64,000 nucleotides of DNA from Opitutaceae bacterium (GCA_028284385.1 JANQRT010000003.1:62001-126000); one strand, 5' to 3'. Counted from the first letter of the stretch, positions 55,296-63,577 are shown. The notes: generated from the letters alone by a model not told the origin. Made by a program: numbers and translations.

Positions 55296-56501
55296 CTATA
55301 TTAAATTCTCAATGAGAACGCCGATCCACGCGATCGCTATGCTGAAGCCTGCCGCCCATGAGGCTTGGCGAAGGGCCAATCGCGTTGCAAAACGACCTCC
55401 CAGTTCTCGTCCGATAGTAAGTAGGGTCACAAGACAGGGCAGCAGAACTCCAGCGAGATAGACAGCCGTGAGGACCTGAGCCGGAGATTCAAGAGCGACT
55501 TTCAGAGCGCCCCAATCGCCGTCCAGCAGACCGATGGCCAATCCATCCTTGCGTATCGAACCCATGGCGACAGCGACAGCGGCCTCGGCTGGCAAGTTGA
55601 ACAGAACCATGACCTTCCCCATTGTTATAGCCAAAAAGTTCAGGGCTCCCGTGACATTTAGGAGTGAGGCTACGACACAAACCCCTACGAATATCGGTAA
55701 TGCGACGATCAAAAACGAACGTAGCGCATCCAAAGTTTCGTTACCTATATTCCTCCAGTTCGGAGGTTGCAGGTCAGTCCGCTTTGGAGCGAGAATGCGG
55801 TTGTTGGCATCCCTTAGAGTTTTGGGCGTCGTGAATCGAAGATAGATCAAGGTAGTGATCCCGAGGGTTGCTAGATAAACAATGCCCAGCCAACCCATTC
55901 CTACCGCCGCGAAGACCGCAAGCGTTGCAGGTAGTTGGTAGGAGCAAGCGGAACCAAAGGAGATTGCCGAGACGCAGGTACCGCGGGAGCAAGCGTTGCA
56001 AGCTCGGGTTGAGGCCACTGCAGGCACGTTGCAGCCGAAGCCCATAATGACGCGAGTTAAGTCGTCCGCGCCCAAGCCGAAAGGCAGCAGCCATGGGTGC
56101 AAGCTTTGGGCGATGCGATCCATTAAGTAGGTCGATTTGTAGAAGGCGATCAGCAGCGAAAAGAAAACGATGGTAGGCAATGCGTACAGCAGTAGAAATG
56201 GCAGCATTGCCACCACTCCATAGTCGCCGCTAAGCATCTCGGCGAACGGCGTCGGCAGGCCCGATATCGCTTTCAGCGCCGGAGCTAGCATCGATGCTAG
56301 CGGATCGTACAAGCGGTCTGCCAAGGCATTGGCTTGGGTAACTGCTATCCAAGCAGGCGCGAAAAGCAGAGCGAAACTTGCTGCTCGTTTCGCCGAAGCG
56401 ATCAACAGCGGGGGGTTGCCCATGCCCTCCTTGTCAAGAGCCGTTGCCTTCCGGGAGAATATCCCGCGCGCAGACGGGATCGGAAGCTTGCGAAAGCTCA
56501 C
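55296..56501 (-). CDS. FeoB-like permease lacking the GTPase domain
   Basis: A membrane protein of about 401 residues from a GTG at 56501 whose GTGA overlaps the upstream stop (4 bases); an ATG at 56423 with AAGGAGG nearby is an alternative. It has 9-10 hydrophobic segments. MGFGCNVPAVASTRACNACSRGTCVSAISFGSACSYQLPATLAVFAA closely resembles the 'gate' motif of FeoB (GFGCNVP...TR...CSARLP), including membrane Cys residues, and a second gate-like block lies near 255-335 (TLDALRSFLIVALPIFVGVC). FeoB carries an N-terminal G domain; here none exists. Context (Zur-box operon with a COG0523 GTPase directly downstream) suggests divalent metal import, most likely zinc, but this is inference. Confidence 0.75.
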   Translation of the reverse strand: MSFRKLPIPSARGIFSRKATALDKEGMGNPPLLIASAKRAASFALLFAPAWIAVTQANALADRLYDPLASMLAPALKAISGLPTPFAEMLSGDYGVVAMLPFLLLYALPTIVFFSLLIAFYKSTYLMDRIAQSLHPWLLPFGLGADDLTRVIMGFGCNVPAVASTRACNACSRGTCVSAISFGSACSYQLPATLAVFAAVGMGWLGIVYLATLGITTLIYLRFTTPKTLRDANNRILAPKRTDLQPPNWRNIGNETLDALRSFLIVALPIFVGVCVVASLLNVTGALNFLAITMGKVMVLFNLPAEAAVAVAMGSIRKDGLAIGLLDGDWGALKVALESPAQVLTAVYLAGVLLPCLVTLLTIGRELGGRFATRLALRQASWAAGFSIAIAWIGVLIENLI

Positions 56502-57652
56502 GTAACGGCTTCCTCCACCTCCGCAGACTCGACCTCGCATTTGCAATCGGTACAGCAATCGAGGTCCTCGATCAAAAAGCCCCTTCGCTCCCAGTCGGAG
56601 AGTCCCGAAGTATCTTTTCCAAGGCGTTTGCCGATTTCCTGAGCTATTACGCCGAAGCGAGCTCGAAACTTGTAGATGAAGCAGAACTTGGAGCCGCGGT
56701 GGACCAACGAAGGACCCGAGTAAAAGAGATTTGGATACAAGGTCGATGAATCGACTTCGCTAAACAGCGGCTTTCCCTCTTTCCATTCGAAAAACGAGGC
56801 GACCTGTCGCTTGATGCCTGATTCGAATCCCGTGGCCAAAATGGGAGGTTGAGAAGAAGAGTAGGAATCGCCGTCCAATGTAAACGCGCGATAGTCTGCT
56901 TCCTCTCGAACAACTTCGATGACTTCCTTTCCTCCATGCAGCTCGATGCCATCGGGCAAAGCGCGGACGATGCGAGCGAGCCTTTCCTTGGTGAAGGGGC
57001 TCAGCGATACGCTCGGGTCGGGATCGTCGAACTTCCATGGCTCCGTGCGCGACAAGACCTTCACTTTGCACCCGCGACCCGCAAGATGATAGGCGGCATC
57101 GATCCCGCTTTCGTATCCGCCGATCACTACAAAGTCGTCACCTTGGATCCGTTGCCAGCTTGAGACCTGGGAAGCGACGCGACACAAATCGGCTCCGGGA
57201 AATGGTTCTAGATCCGGAAACGAAAACTCGCCCGTCGCCCAGATCACGAAACGAGCCCGGATTGCCTGATCGTCCGTCTCGAGAAGGAAGCCGCTGGGAT
57301 CGGAATGCAGCTTGTTCACCTGACAGTTTTCCCTCACTGGCAGTTCGTAGTGATCGACCACCGCTCCTAGATAATCGGCATACTGTTCCCCGGAAAGGTG
57401 TTCCACCCCGAAGAGATCCCCCGGAGAGGTCCGCGGGTTGATCGCATTCAGGTCGGTGGCATAAAAGGAATTCGAATGAAATGAGGGTGTAATCAAACGC
57501 ATTTCCTCCGGCCAGCTGCGAAACGATGCCCCCACGCTAGAACCCTCTAGAATCGTCATACGCTCCAACCCGATCGCTCTCAAGGCCAAGGCGCAGCCCA
57601 AACCCGCCGGGCCCGCTCCCACGATCGCGACGTCGTATGTAGAATCTTTCAT
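56498..57652 (-). CDS. flavin-dependent oxidoreductase with Cys-rich tail
   Basis: A 384-residue FAD/NAD(P) enzyme of the flavin monooxygenase/thioredoxin-reductase-like fold. VAIVGAGPAGLGCALALRAIG near the start binds FAD; VVIGGYESGIDAAYHLAGRGCKVKVLSR near 180-207 binds NAD(P); LATGFESGIKRQVASFF closes the fold. The last 20 residues carry DCCTDCKCEV, a possible metal-binding tail. The ATG at 57652 is used; longer frames overlap hisI and lack sense. It is second in the Zur-controlled operon, so a role in zinc handling, for example thiol or metallophore chemistry, is plausible but unproven. Confidence 0.82.
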   Translation of the reverse strand: MKDSTYDVAIVGAGPAGLGCALALRAIGLERMTILEGSSVGASFRSWPEEMRLITPSFHSNSFYATDLNAINPRTSPGDLFGVEHLSGEQYADYLGAVVDHYELPVRENCQVNKLHSDPSGFLLETDDQAIRARFVIWATGEFSFPDLEPFPGADLCRVASQVSSWQRIQGDDFVVIGGYESGIDAAYHLAGRGCKVKVLSRTEPWKFDDPDPSVSLSPFTKERLARIVRALPDGIELHGGKEVIEVVREEADYRAFTLDGDSYSSSQPPILATGFESGIKRQVASFFEWKEGKPLFSEVDSSTLYPNLFYSGPSLVHRGSKFCFIYKFRARFGVIAQEIGKRLGKDTSGLSDWERRGFLIEDLDCCTDCKCEVESAEVEEAVT

Positions 57653-57701
57653 AGCTCTTTTTTTAAATAGCATCTCCAAGTCTTGAATACCGAATCCGAA
57701 G

Positions 57702-58184
57702 TTAAAGCTGCGTTGGATTTGGAGCGTCTCCGTAAACCGCTTTGGGGTCAAAAGCCTTTTCGTTTTCAATAAATGCAAGACCTCGCTGACCCGAGTCTTC
57801 ACCCAGCTCAATGGAGCGATAAAAACAGCTCCGGTATCCAACATGGCAGGATGCCTGGTCGCCGCCTACGGAAGGGGAGGCGAGACTCACCTCTAGCACG
57901 ACGCAATCCTGATCGTCGTCGATCAAGGCTCGCTCGACCTTCTGCGTCATTCCGGAGCTTTCTCCTTTCTTCCAAAGCTTCTTGCGAGAACGCGACCAGT
58001 AGTGAGCGAGGCCGGTGTTCAGTGTCGCCTCTAGCGCTTCCGCGTTCATGTAGGCCAACATCAGGACCTCGCGTGTTTCGGCGTGCTGAGTCACGCATGG
58101 GATCAGCCCGTTTTCATCGAACTTTGGAGCCAGTTCGTTCCCTTCTTCCACTTGCAACACCGATTCTCGTTTCGCAAAATTCAT
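57702..58184 (-). CDS. hisI: HisI-type phosphoribosyl-AMP cyclohydrolase, zinc-starvation paralogue
   Basis: A 160-residue enzyme of histidine synthesis (opens the purine ring of phosphoribosyl-AMP). Signatures: TREVLMLAYMNAEALEATLNTGLAHYWSRSRKKLWKKGESSG, then DDDQD, then ASCHVGYRSCFYR with two zinc-ligand Cys. The usual D-C-D-x-D motif reads D-D-D-Q-D and an insertion (SLASPSVGGDQ) precedes the CH motif. No other his genes are near; being first in an operon with Zur boxes and metallochaperone genes, it is probably the spare copy made under zinc starvation, a pattern known for other zinc enzymes in Zur regulons. Confidence 0.9.
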   Translation of the reverse strand: MNFAKRESVLQVEEGNELAPKFDENGLIPCVTQHAETREVLMLAYMNAEALEATLNTGLAHYWSRSRKKLWKKGESSGMTQKVERALIDDDQDCVVLEVSLASPSVGGDQASCHVGYRSCFYRSIELGEDSGQRGLAFIENEKAFDPKAVYGDAPNPTQL

Positions 58185-58191
58185 CCCGCTT

Positions 58192-58212
58192 TATCGCAAA
58201 CGGCTTGAGATA
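58192..58212. promoter_or_regulatory. candidate Zur box B (hisI-proximal)
   Basis: TATCGCAAA-CGG-CTTGAGATA, an imperfect 9-3-9 dyad starting 8 bases upstream of the hisI start codon. It shares GCAAAYGGYTT with two other boxes. Confidence 0.75.
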
Positions 58213-58223
58213 AGGTCAATATT

Positions 58224-58244
58224 TATTGCAAATGGTTTGCAATA
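58224..58244. promoter_or_regulatory. candidate Zur box A (zur/hisI divergent region)
   Basis: TATTGCAAA-TGG-TTTGCAATA, a perfect 9-3-9 inverted repeat, 29 bases before the zur start and 40 before the hisI start. It is the best match to the consensus of four boxes and probably represses both directions. Confidence 0.85.
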
Positions 58245-58272
58245 GGAAGCTGTTCCCATGAATTTTTAGGTA

Positions 58273-58731
58273 ATGCCAATTGAACGCTCGACTAATTTGA
58301 AAAGCCGTTATGACCAAGTTATAAGTCGACTAACGAATGCGGGCCTCAGACGCACGAAATTCCGCCACAATTTGTTCGCGCTGCTCTTGGACAGGGAGCC
58401 TTACGCGCTTTCGTTCGAAGAAATCCGAACCCATCCGATCACCCAGCGACCCGATACGGTCACAGTCTATCGCAATATCGAAGCTCTTACGAGAGCCGGA
58501 TTGCTCGACTGCGTTACTGATGGAAAAGGCCGTCCTCGATATCAACTTAGGGAGACCGATGGTCCAACACTGACCATTGCCTGCCGCGACTGTAACGCGA
58601 CACTCGTGCGCTCGTCGCCAATGATCCCTGAACTGGAAAGCGTCGCTCGCGAACTGGGTTACAGCGGGCTCAGTTCAAGATGGGAAATCACCGGCTACTG
58701 CGAGGATTGCGCCGAAAAACGATGCTCCTAG
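58273..58731 (+). CDS. zur: Fur-family regulator, probable Zur
   Basis: A 152-residue repressor. The winged helix is at about 10-85 (RLTNAGLRRTKFRHNLFALLLDREPYALSFEEI; DTVTVYRNIEALTRAGLLDCV). The C-terminal dimer domain has two CxxC pairs (IACRDCNATL; GYCEDCAEKRC) that hold the structural zinc. The His cluster usually just before the first CxxC is missing (TDGPTLTIAC), with an Asp there, so the regulatory metal site may differ. It is divergent from the hisI-zigA operon and convergent (3 bases) with a second COG0523 gene; the shared palindromes argue for Zur rather than Fur. Confidence 0.88.
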   Translation: MPIERSTNLKSRYDQVISRLTNAGLRRTKFRHNLFALLLDREPYALSFEEIRTHPITQRPDTVTVYRNIEALTRAGLLDCVTDGKGRPRYQLRETDGPTLTIACRDCNATLVRSSPMIPELESVARELGYSGLSSRWEITGYCEDCAEKRCS

Positions 58732-58734
58732 AGC

Positions 58735-59961
58735 CTATGCCTTTAGGCTTGGGTCAACTCTGATGCTCTTGAGCGAATGCTCTATCGCTTCTCGATCAAG
58801 ATCGATGCCGATAAACACGATTTCCTGGCGACGATCTCCAGTCTCTGGTTCCCATTTTCGCCAAACCTCCGCTGGAATCCGAGAACGATCCATTTCGCCA
58901 CTTTTGACTAAGACATGCATCCATTTGCCCAGATGGTCGAAGCGAAGCGTATCTCCGGCCAGTGAGAGGTAGCCAGCGCGATCAGGTTCGCGATCCGTCC
59001 AGACAAAGCCCTTGGCCCTGAGCAAACCAGGAATTTTGCTTCGCAAGTATTTCAGGAGACTGTCGTGACGTATTGGATACCGTGCGCGAAAGACGAAGGC
59101 TTTAAGTCCAAACTCGCCATAGTTTCGAGTCTGATAATGTTGCGGTTCATTCTTTTCGGCAGTTCCGCTATCTGCGGCGAGCTCTATGTCGCAGCGCGAA
59201 TGCTTGAAGGCAGTTGAAATGTCGAACCGTTCCTGATCGAGCAGTTGCTCTGTTTCAACCTGACCTTCTCGAGAGGTGAATATTTCAGCCGCTGGACAAA
59301 TAGCTTCCAGAGCAGCTCGAGAACGCTCGAGAGACTTCTCATCCGCCAAGTCAGCCTTATTTAACACGATCACATTCGCGCATTCCACTTGCAAGGTCAG
59401 CAACTCGCTAAGCGGCCTTCTGGGATCGGAAAAAAACATCAGCGACCGGCGAATCGGGGTATAGGCTTCCTGGATTTTCTTCACCCACCACTCCGCATCA
59501 ACGATCGTAACCAGATTTAAGATACGAACATAGTCCAATGGTGAAGTGCCATCTTCGTTTTGCGCCATCAAGCTCGCGATGATACCTCGCGGCTCGGCGA
59601 CTCCGCTCGCCTCGACGACGATGCAGTCCGGTTTTCGCTTGGCCAATTCGATTACGGCTTCGCCAAACGAGTCCTGGCTGCTGCAGCAAATGCATCCATT
59701 GCTTAACTCCATGATTTCTTCGGCAGGCCTTGAATCGAGCTGAGCCACGTCTCGAGTCAACGCGGCGTCGATATTGACCTCCCCAACGTCGTTTATCAAA
59801 GTCGCTATTCTGCGACTCTTAGCTTGCCGCAACAGATGGCTGAGAACCGTCGTCTTGCCGGCGCCAAGAAAGCCGCTCAAAATGACGAGAGGGATACGCC
59901 CGTCGGACGCATCCCTTTCGGAAATGGTTTTGCTCGAATCCGCGAAGCTATTCGCGTTCAT
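58735..59961 (-). CDS. second COG0523 GTPase
   Basis: A 408-residue GTPase. It has the P-loop GFLGAGKTT (30-38), C90-I-C92-C93 in NGCICCSSQD, IVVEASGVAEP, the guanine motif LNKADL, and the C-terminal CobW_C domain (FVFRARYPIRHDSLLKYLRSKIPGLLRAKGFVWTDREPDRAGYLSLAG). An N-terminal extension of about 22 residues precedes the domain. It follows the TonB receptor gene by 8 bases in one operon controlled by two candidate Zur boxes. It is distinct from the ZigA-type protein at 54 kb, so two chaperones with different clients are likely. Confidence 0.92.
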   Translation of the reverse strand: MNANSFADSSKTISERDASDGRIPLVILSGFLGAGKTTVLSHLLRQAKSRRIATLINDVGEVNIDAALTRDVAQLDSRPAEEIMELSNGCICCSSQDSFGEAVIELAKRKPDCIVVEASGVAEPRGIIASLMAQNEDGTSPLDYVRILNLVTIVDAEWWVKKIQEAYTPIRRSLMFFSDPRRPLSELLTLQVECANVIVLNKADLADEKSLERSRAALEAICPAAEIFTSREGQVETEQLLDQERFDISTAFKHSRCDIELAADSGTAEKNEPQHYQTRNYGEFGLKAFVFRARYPIRHDSLLKYLRSKIPGLLRAKGFVWTDREPDRAGYLSLAGDTLRFDHLGKWMHVLVKSGEMDRSRIPAEVWRKWEPETGDRRQEIVFIGIDLDREAIEHSLKSIRVDPSLKA

Positions 59962-59969
59962 TCGATCTC

Positions 59970-62186
59970 CTAGAAACTCGTTCTCACGCCGAACCTGAAG
60001 TTGCGGCCTGGCTTTGGGGCAAGGTCTTTCAAGAAAGAGGTGTGAGGGCGGGCTTCCTCGTCGCTAAGGTTCGTCCCCACGACGAATAGATCGACCGTTG
60101 CCGTATCCGAAACAAACATACGGTAGCGCAAGTCCGCGTCCCAAAGCGTGTAGCTGTCGGTGGGCAGTTCATTCGGACCGAGATGAGAAACGCTGTCGTG
60201 CCAACGCCCCTCGACTCCCATGACCCACGGGCCCGAAATGTATTCGTAGCGGAGCCCTAAACGGCGGGCGGGGATACGCGGCAGATTCGTGTTGAAGCTC
60301 TCGTTAGTCGCCCGAGTCTGATCGTAGACGAGATCCAGGTGCATACCGCGATCCTCTTCGTCAAGCAAGTGAAAGCGCAGATCGACCTCGAAGCCATAGA
60401 ACTTGGCGTCGGCAGCCGTCGCTCGGAAAACGCCAAGCCCATCCGTATCCAGTTCTCCATACGCATCCTCGACCGCTTCGTGATCGAGAAACTGCAGATA
60501 GACGTAATCGCTAAAGTCTGAATAAAACGTTGTAATCTCCCCTGTGACTTTACCTGACGTCAGTCGATAGGAGAGATCGAGACTCGTAGAGGATTCCTTG
60601 CCTAGCGTGTCATCGCCGATCTCGAAGGTCCTAGTGCCGACATGCGGACCAAATGCGAACAGCTCGCTCGCGTTCGGAGCTCGCTCGGCGTAAACGAGAT
60701 TGGCAGAAAGGACAGAGCTCTCGTCTAAGCGACGCACGAATCCTGCCGAGGCATTAATCGTGTCGAAGCTTCTATCCGCGAGAGCGCCGTCGACGGGATC
60801 GGTATCCACGCTCTCCAGGCGAGCACCGAATTCCCATGCTCCCCAGCCTTGGTTTAGGCGTTCCATCACGAAAATTCCGTACTGAGAGGTTTCGGAGCTT
60901 GGGATGAACGCTTCTTCTCCCACTGCCGAGAAATCGTCCACCTTGGCGTGGAAGCCAAAAGCTCCCGTATAGTCGCCAATGGGGCTGTGCACGCCGGTGA
61001 GACGCAGCTCGTAACCGTCGCGATCGAATACCGTGCCCACTCCTTCGCCCTCAAGCTCTCTGTGGCTATAGTCACCAAACGTGAGGTCGATCTCGAGACT
61101 CTCCAGGAAATCCGTCGGATCGATCAGTTCGCCGCGAAGGGCGATACGAGACTGGTCGAGATCGATGAAGACCGACTCCTCTTCCTCCCCGTGTCCATGC
61201 TCGTCTTCCTCGTGTTCCTCTTCCCCTTCGTGCTCGCCTTCCTCATGCTCGTCGTGCTCATCTTCATGACCGTGAGCGTGGGAGTGACCTGGAACGCCAT
61301 AGTCGGTAGTGTATTCAGAGTAGGATACGGCAAAGCTTCCTGTTTCGCCAAACCAAGCCAAGCCAAGATATCCCGAACGCGTGTCTACGAAGCTGTTTTC
61401 CAAAACGCCGAAGACTTCCTCCTCTTCCTCATGCTCGTCGTGCTCGTCCTCGCCATGTTCTTCCTCCTCGTGCTCCTCGCCTTCTTCATGTCCATGCTCG
61501 TCTTCATGCTCTTCCGCTTCCATCTGATAGAATGATTCGGCAAAGCCGGGAATCTCGATGTCCTTCGACTGGCGATCCAGGAATCCCGCGCTCCAAGCGA
61601 AGTCTCCTTGCCCGCCTTGCAAAGCCAGTCCGTACGACTTCTCGTCGGAAACCGAACCATATGACGCTTCAGCTCGGCCACTGAAAGGAACCAATGCTCG
61701 CTCTCGTGGCAGCTCCTTGCTTAGGACGTTGACCACGCCGCCAATCGCCGCGTTGCCGTAGAGCAAGGACGCCGGTCCGCGCACTACCTCGATACCATCC
61801 GCAAACAAGGGCTCGATGCTGACGCCGTGGTCTGGGCTGGTCTGCGAGACATCGAAGGTGTCTGTACCATGATTTAGAATACGAACCCTATCACCATCGA
61901 AGCCTCGAATGATTGGTCGCCCGGCTCCCGGCCCAAAGTAGGTCGAATGTACGCCTGGCTCTCCGGAAAGAGTCGCGCCCATAGAAGACTCTGCTGATCG
62001 CCTCAAGTCCCTGCCAGTCAATTTGCCCGCAGGGACGACAAGTTCTTCTTTGCTTTCGACGAACGGATTCGCCGTGACGACCACCGGATCCAAATCGATA
62101 GTCTCGGAATTATTTCGCGTCTGCCCAAATCCAGATCCCACTGTGATCAATACAGCCGCTGCTATTAGGTATCGTATTGTTCGCAT
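59970..62186 (-). CDS. TonB-dependent receptor with His/Glu/Asp-rich loops, ZnuD-like
   Basis: A 738-residue outer-membrane receptor. Signal peptide ends SGFGQ; a plug domain runs to about 165 (VVVTANPFVESKEELVVPAGKL; RPIIRGFDGDRVRILNHGTDTFDVSQTSPDHGVSIEP; EVVRGPASLLYGNAAIGGVVNVLSKEL), the pattern of ZnuD-type zinc receptors. The barrel ends RFGVRTSF with terminal Phe. Two loops at about 215-262 and 297-337 are almost entirely His, Glu and Asp (repeating EHEDEHGHEE and DEHDEHEE), suited to catching divalent metal. It heads an operon with a COG0523 GTPase; two Zur-type boxes lie just upstream. Zinc is inferred from the regulator and loops. Confidence 0.92.
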   Translation of the reverse strand: MRTIRYLIAAAVLITVGSGFGQTRNNSETIDLDPVVVTANPFVESKEELVVPAGKLTGRDLRRSAESSMGATLSGEPGVHSTYFGPGAGRPIIRGFDGDRVRILNHGTDTFDVSQTSPDHGVSIEPLFADGIEVVRGPASLLYGNAAIGGVVNVLSKELPRERALVPFSGRAEASYGSVSDEKSYGLALQGGQGDFAWSAGFLDRQSKDIEIPGFAESFYQMEAEEHEDEHGHEEGEEHEEEEHGEDEHDEHEEEEEVFGVLENSFVDTRSGYLGLAWFGETGSFAVSYSEYTTDYGVPGHSHAHGHEDEHDEHEEGEHEGEEEHEEDEHGHGEEEESVFIDLDQSRIALRGELIDPTDFLESLEIDLTFGDYSHRELEGEGVGTVFDRDGYELRLTGVHSPIGDYTGAFGFHAKVDDFSAVGEEAFIPSSETSQYGIFVMERLNQGWGAWEFGARLESVDTDPVDGALADRSFDTINASAGFVRRLDESSVLSANLVYAERAPNASELFAFGPHVGTRTFEIGDDTLGKESSTSLDLSYRLTSGKVTGEITTFYSDFSDYVYLQFLDHEAVEDAYGELDTDGLGVFRATAADAKFYGFEVDLRFHLLDEEDRGMHLDLVYDQTRATNESFNTNLPRIPARRLGLRYEYISGPWVMGVEGRWHDSVSHLGPNELPTDSYTLWDADLRYRMFVSDTATVDLFVVGTNLSDEEARPHTSFLKDLAPKPGRNFRFGVRTSF

Positions 62187-62193
62187 CCAGTCT

Positions 62194-62214
62194 TATTGCA
62201 AATGGCTTTCATTA
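62194..62214. promoter_or_regulatory. candidate Zur box C (receptor-proximal)
   Basis: TATTGCAAA-TGG-CTTTCATTA, starting 8 bases upstream of the receptor start codon; the left arm and spacer are identical to box A and the right arm is degenerate. Confidence 0.78.
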
Positions 62215-62225
62215 AGAGCAAGCAT

Positions 62226-62246
62226 AATTGCAAGGTACTTGCGATA
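62226..62246. promoter_or_regulatory. candidate Zur box D (receptor-distal)
   Basis: AATTGCAAG-GTA-CTTGCGATA, an inverted repeat 40 bases upstream of the receptor start. Spacing between boxes C and D (32 bases start to start) equals that of boxes B and A. Confidence 0.78.
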
Positions 62247-62515
62247 ACGTCGCTTCATCTTTTTAGGGAAAAAATAGACCTAGGAAATCTCGACCAATCG
62301 CAAAACGTTAGAAAAGTTCGGAAATCGTCAAAGACTGTTCGCTAGAGATAATGAAAGCGAAACGGAGCTATTTTTGATTGTAGCCTACCAATTCGGTTGC
62401 GACCGCCTGCTAGCGTTTTCAAGAGGGCATTCGGATTTATTAAATCCGCTTGTGAACAATTCCCTGTCGCAAAATCGGTTGTCAGTTCCTCCTTCGATTG
62501 CGCTAGAATGGCTCG

Positions 62516-63577
62516 ATGGAATTATTGGAACTACTGCCAGATCGAGAAACGATGTATCGGGCATTTGAGGAAAAGGATGCCTCATTCGAAGGGATCTTTT
62601 TCATGGGCGTGCGTACGACCGGGATTTTCTGCCGACCAACTTGTCCTGCAAAAAAACCTAAGTTCGAGAACGTGGAGTTTTTCCCCAGGACTGGCGACGC
62701 TCTCGCTGCCGGGTATCGACCTTGCAAGCGCTGTCGGCCCCTCGAGCCTAAGGGTAGTTTTCCGAGTTGGCTGAGCCCGCTGATGTCTGCGGTTGAAGAG
62801 GATCCTAGTCAGCGCTGGACTAGCCAAGACATCAGAGATTTTGGAGTGGATCCTACTCGAGTTCGACGCTGGTTTAAGAACGAACATGGGCTGACCTTTC
62901 TCTCCTATCTGCGCTCTAGGCGTCTAGGCCAGGCGTTCTTGCGAATCCGAGAAGGAGCTGAAGTGATGGAGACCTCGCTAGACGTTGGATTCGATTCGGT
63001 GAGCGGCTTTTGCGATGCGCTTCGCAAGCGAACGGGCATTTCGCCAAGCTCGGCTCGGAAGCGCCATTCGCTTCATGTCTCTCAAATCGCCTCTCCGCTT
63101 GGCCCTATCATCATAGCAGGGGATTCCGAGGCCATTTATCTGGTGGAATTCTGGGATCGAAGAATGCTGGAAACTCAATTCGAGATTCTGGAAAAACGCC
63201 TGGGAGCCATTTTCTTTCCCGGAACGAATCCTTGTATCCAGAATATGGAGATGGAGCTGAATGCCTATTTCGAGGGTCGGCTGAAGCGATTCGAAACGCC
63301 GATTCGGTTTCCAGGTTCTCCTCATCAGGAGAAGGTCTGGCAGACTCTTATAGCCGTTCCCTATGGCGAGACACGGTCCTATGCCGCGTTGTCTAAAGAA
63401 GTAGGCAATGCCGATGCGGTAAGAGCAGTGGCTCGAGCCAATGGAGAAAATCGTTTGGCGATCGTCGTGCCCTGCCATCGTATCATTGGCGCCGATGGCG
63501 ATCTGACCGGATATGGGGGCGGTATTTGGAGGAAGCGTTACCTCCTAGCCCTAGAGAGGGAGGCTTCGAAAAGCTAG
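62516..63577 (+). CDS. ada: bifunctional Ada DNA methyltransferase/transcriptional regulator
   Basis: A 353-residue DNA-repair protein. The N-terminal methylphosphotriester domain has C39-R-P-T-C43 and C70-K-R-C73, the zinc site whose first Cys takes methyl groups. An AraC-type helix-turn-helix follows (about 90-190; VMETSLDVGFDSVSGFCDALRKRTGISPSSARK). The C-terminal O6-alkylguanine transferase has IAVPYGETRSYAALSKEVG and the acceptor C320 in VPCHRIIGADGDLTGYGGG. Length fits E. coli Ada (354). It normally activates its own gene after methylation; no Ada box was recognised upstream. Confidence 0.96.
   Translation: MELLELLPDRETMYRAFEEKDASFEGIFFMGVRTTGIFCRPTCPAKKPKFENVEFFPRTGDALAAGYRPCKRCRPLEPKGSFPSWLSPLMSAVEEDPSQRWTSQDIRDFGVDPTRVRRWFKNEHGLTFLSYLRSRRLGQAFLRIREGAEVMETSLDVGFDSVSGFCDALRKRTGISPSSARKRHSLHVSQIASPLGPIIIAGDSEAIYLVEFWDRRMLETQFEILEKRLGAIFFPGTNPCIQNMEMELNAYFEGRLKRFETPIRFPGSPHQEKVWQTLIAVPYGETRSYAALSKEVGNADAVRAVARANGENRLAIVVPCHRIIGADGDLTGYGGGIWRKRYLLALEREASKS

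Larger units (their letters stand above)
62187..62515. other. intergenic region with Zur boxes, 329 bp
   Basis: Divergent region between the receptor operon and ada. The receptor side has two Zur-type boxes within 60 bases of its start. The ada side shows no Ada box or clear promoter. No gene seen. Confidence 0.55.

Noticed and set aside
57653..57844. 64-residue extension of the flavin oxidoreductase
   Set aside because: It overlaps hisI by 143 bases and precedes the FAD motif with no family resemblance; the ATG at 57652 is proper.
60948..61535. 195-codon plus-strand frame with low-complexity hydrophobic sequence
   Set aside because: It is the reverse reading of the His/Glu/Asp-rich codons of the TonB receptor; its Leu/Val/Phe runs are a by-product.
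61175..61535. possible tandem DNA repeats or CRISPR-like array
   Set aside because: The similarity comes from GAG/GAA/CAC codons of the acidic-His loops; no regular repeat-spacer structure exists.
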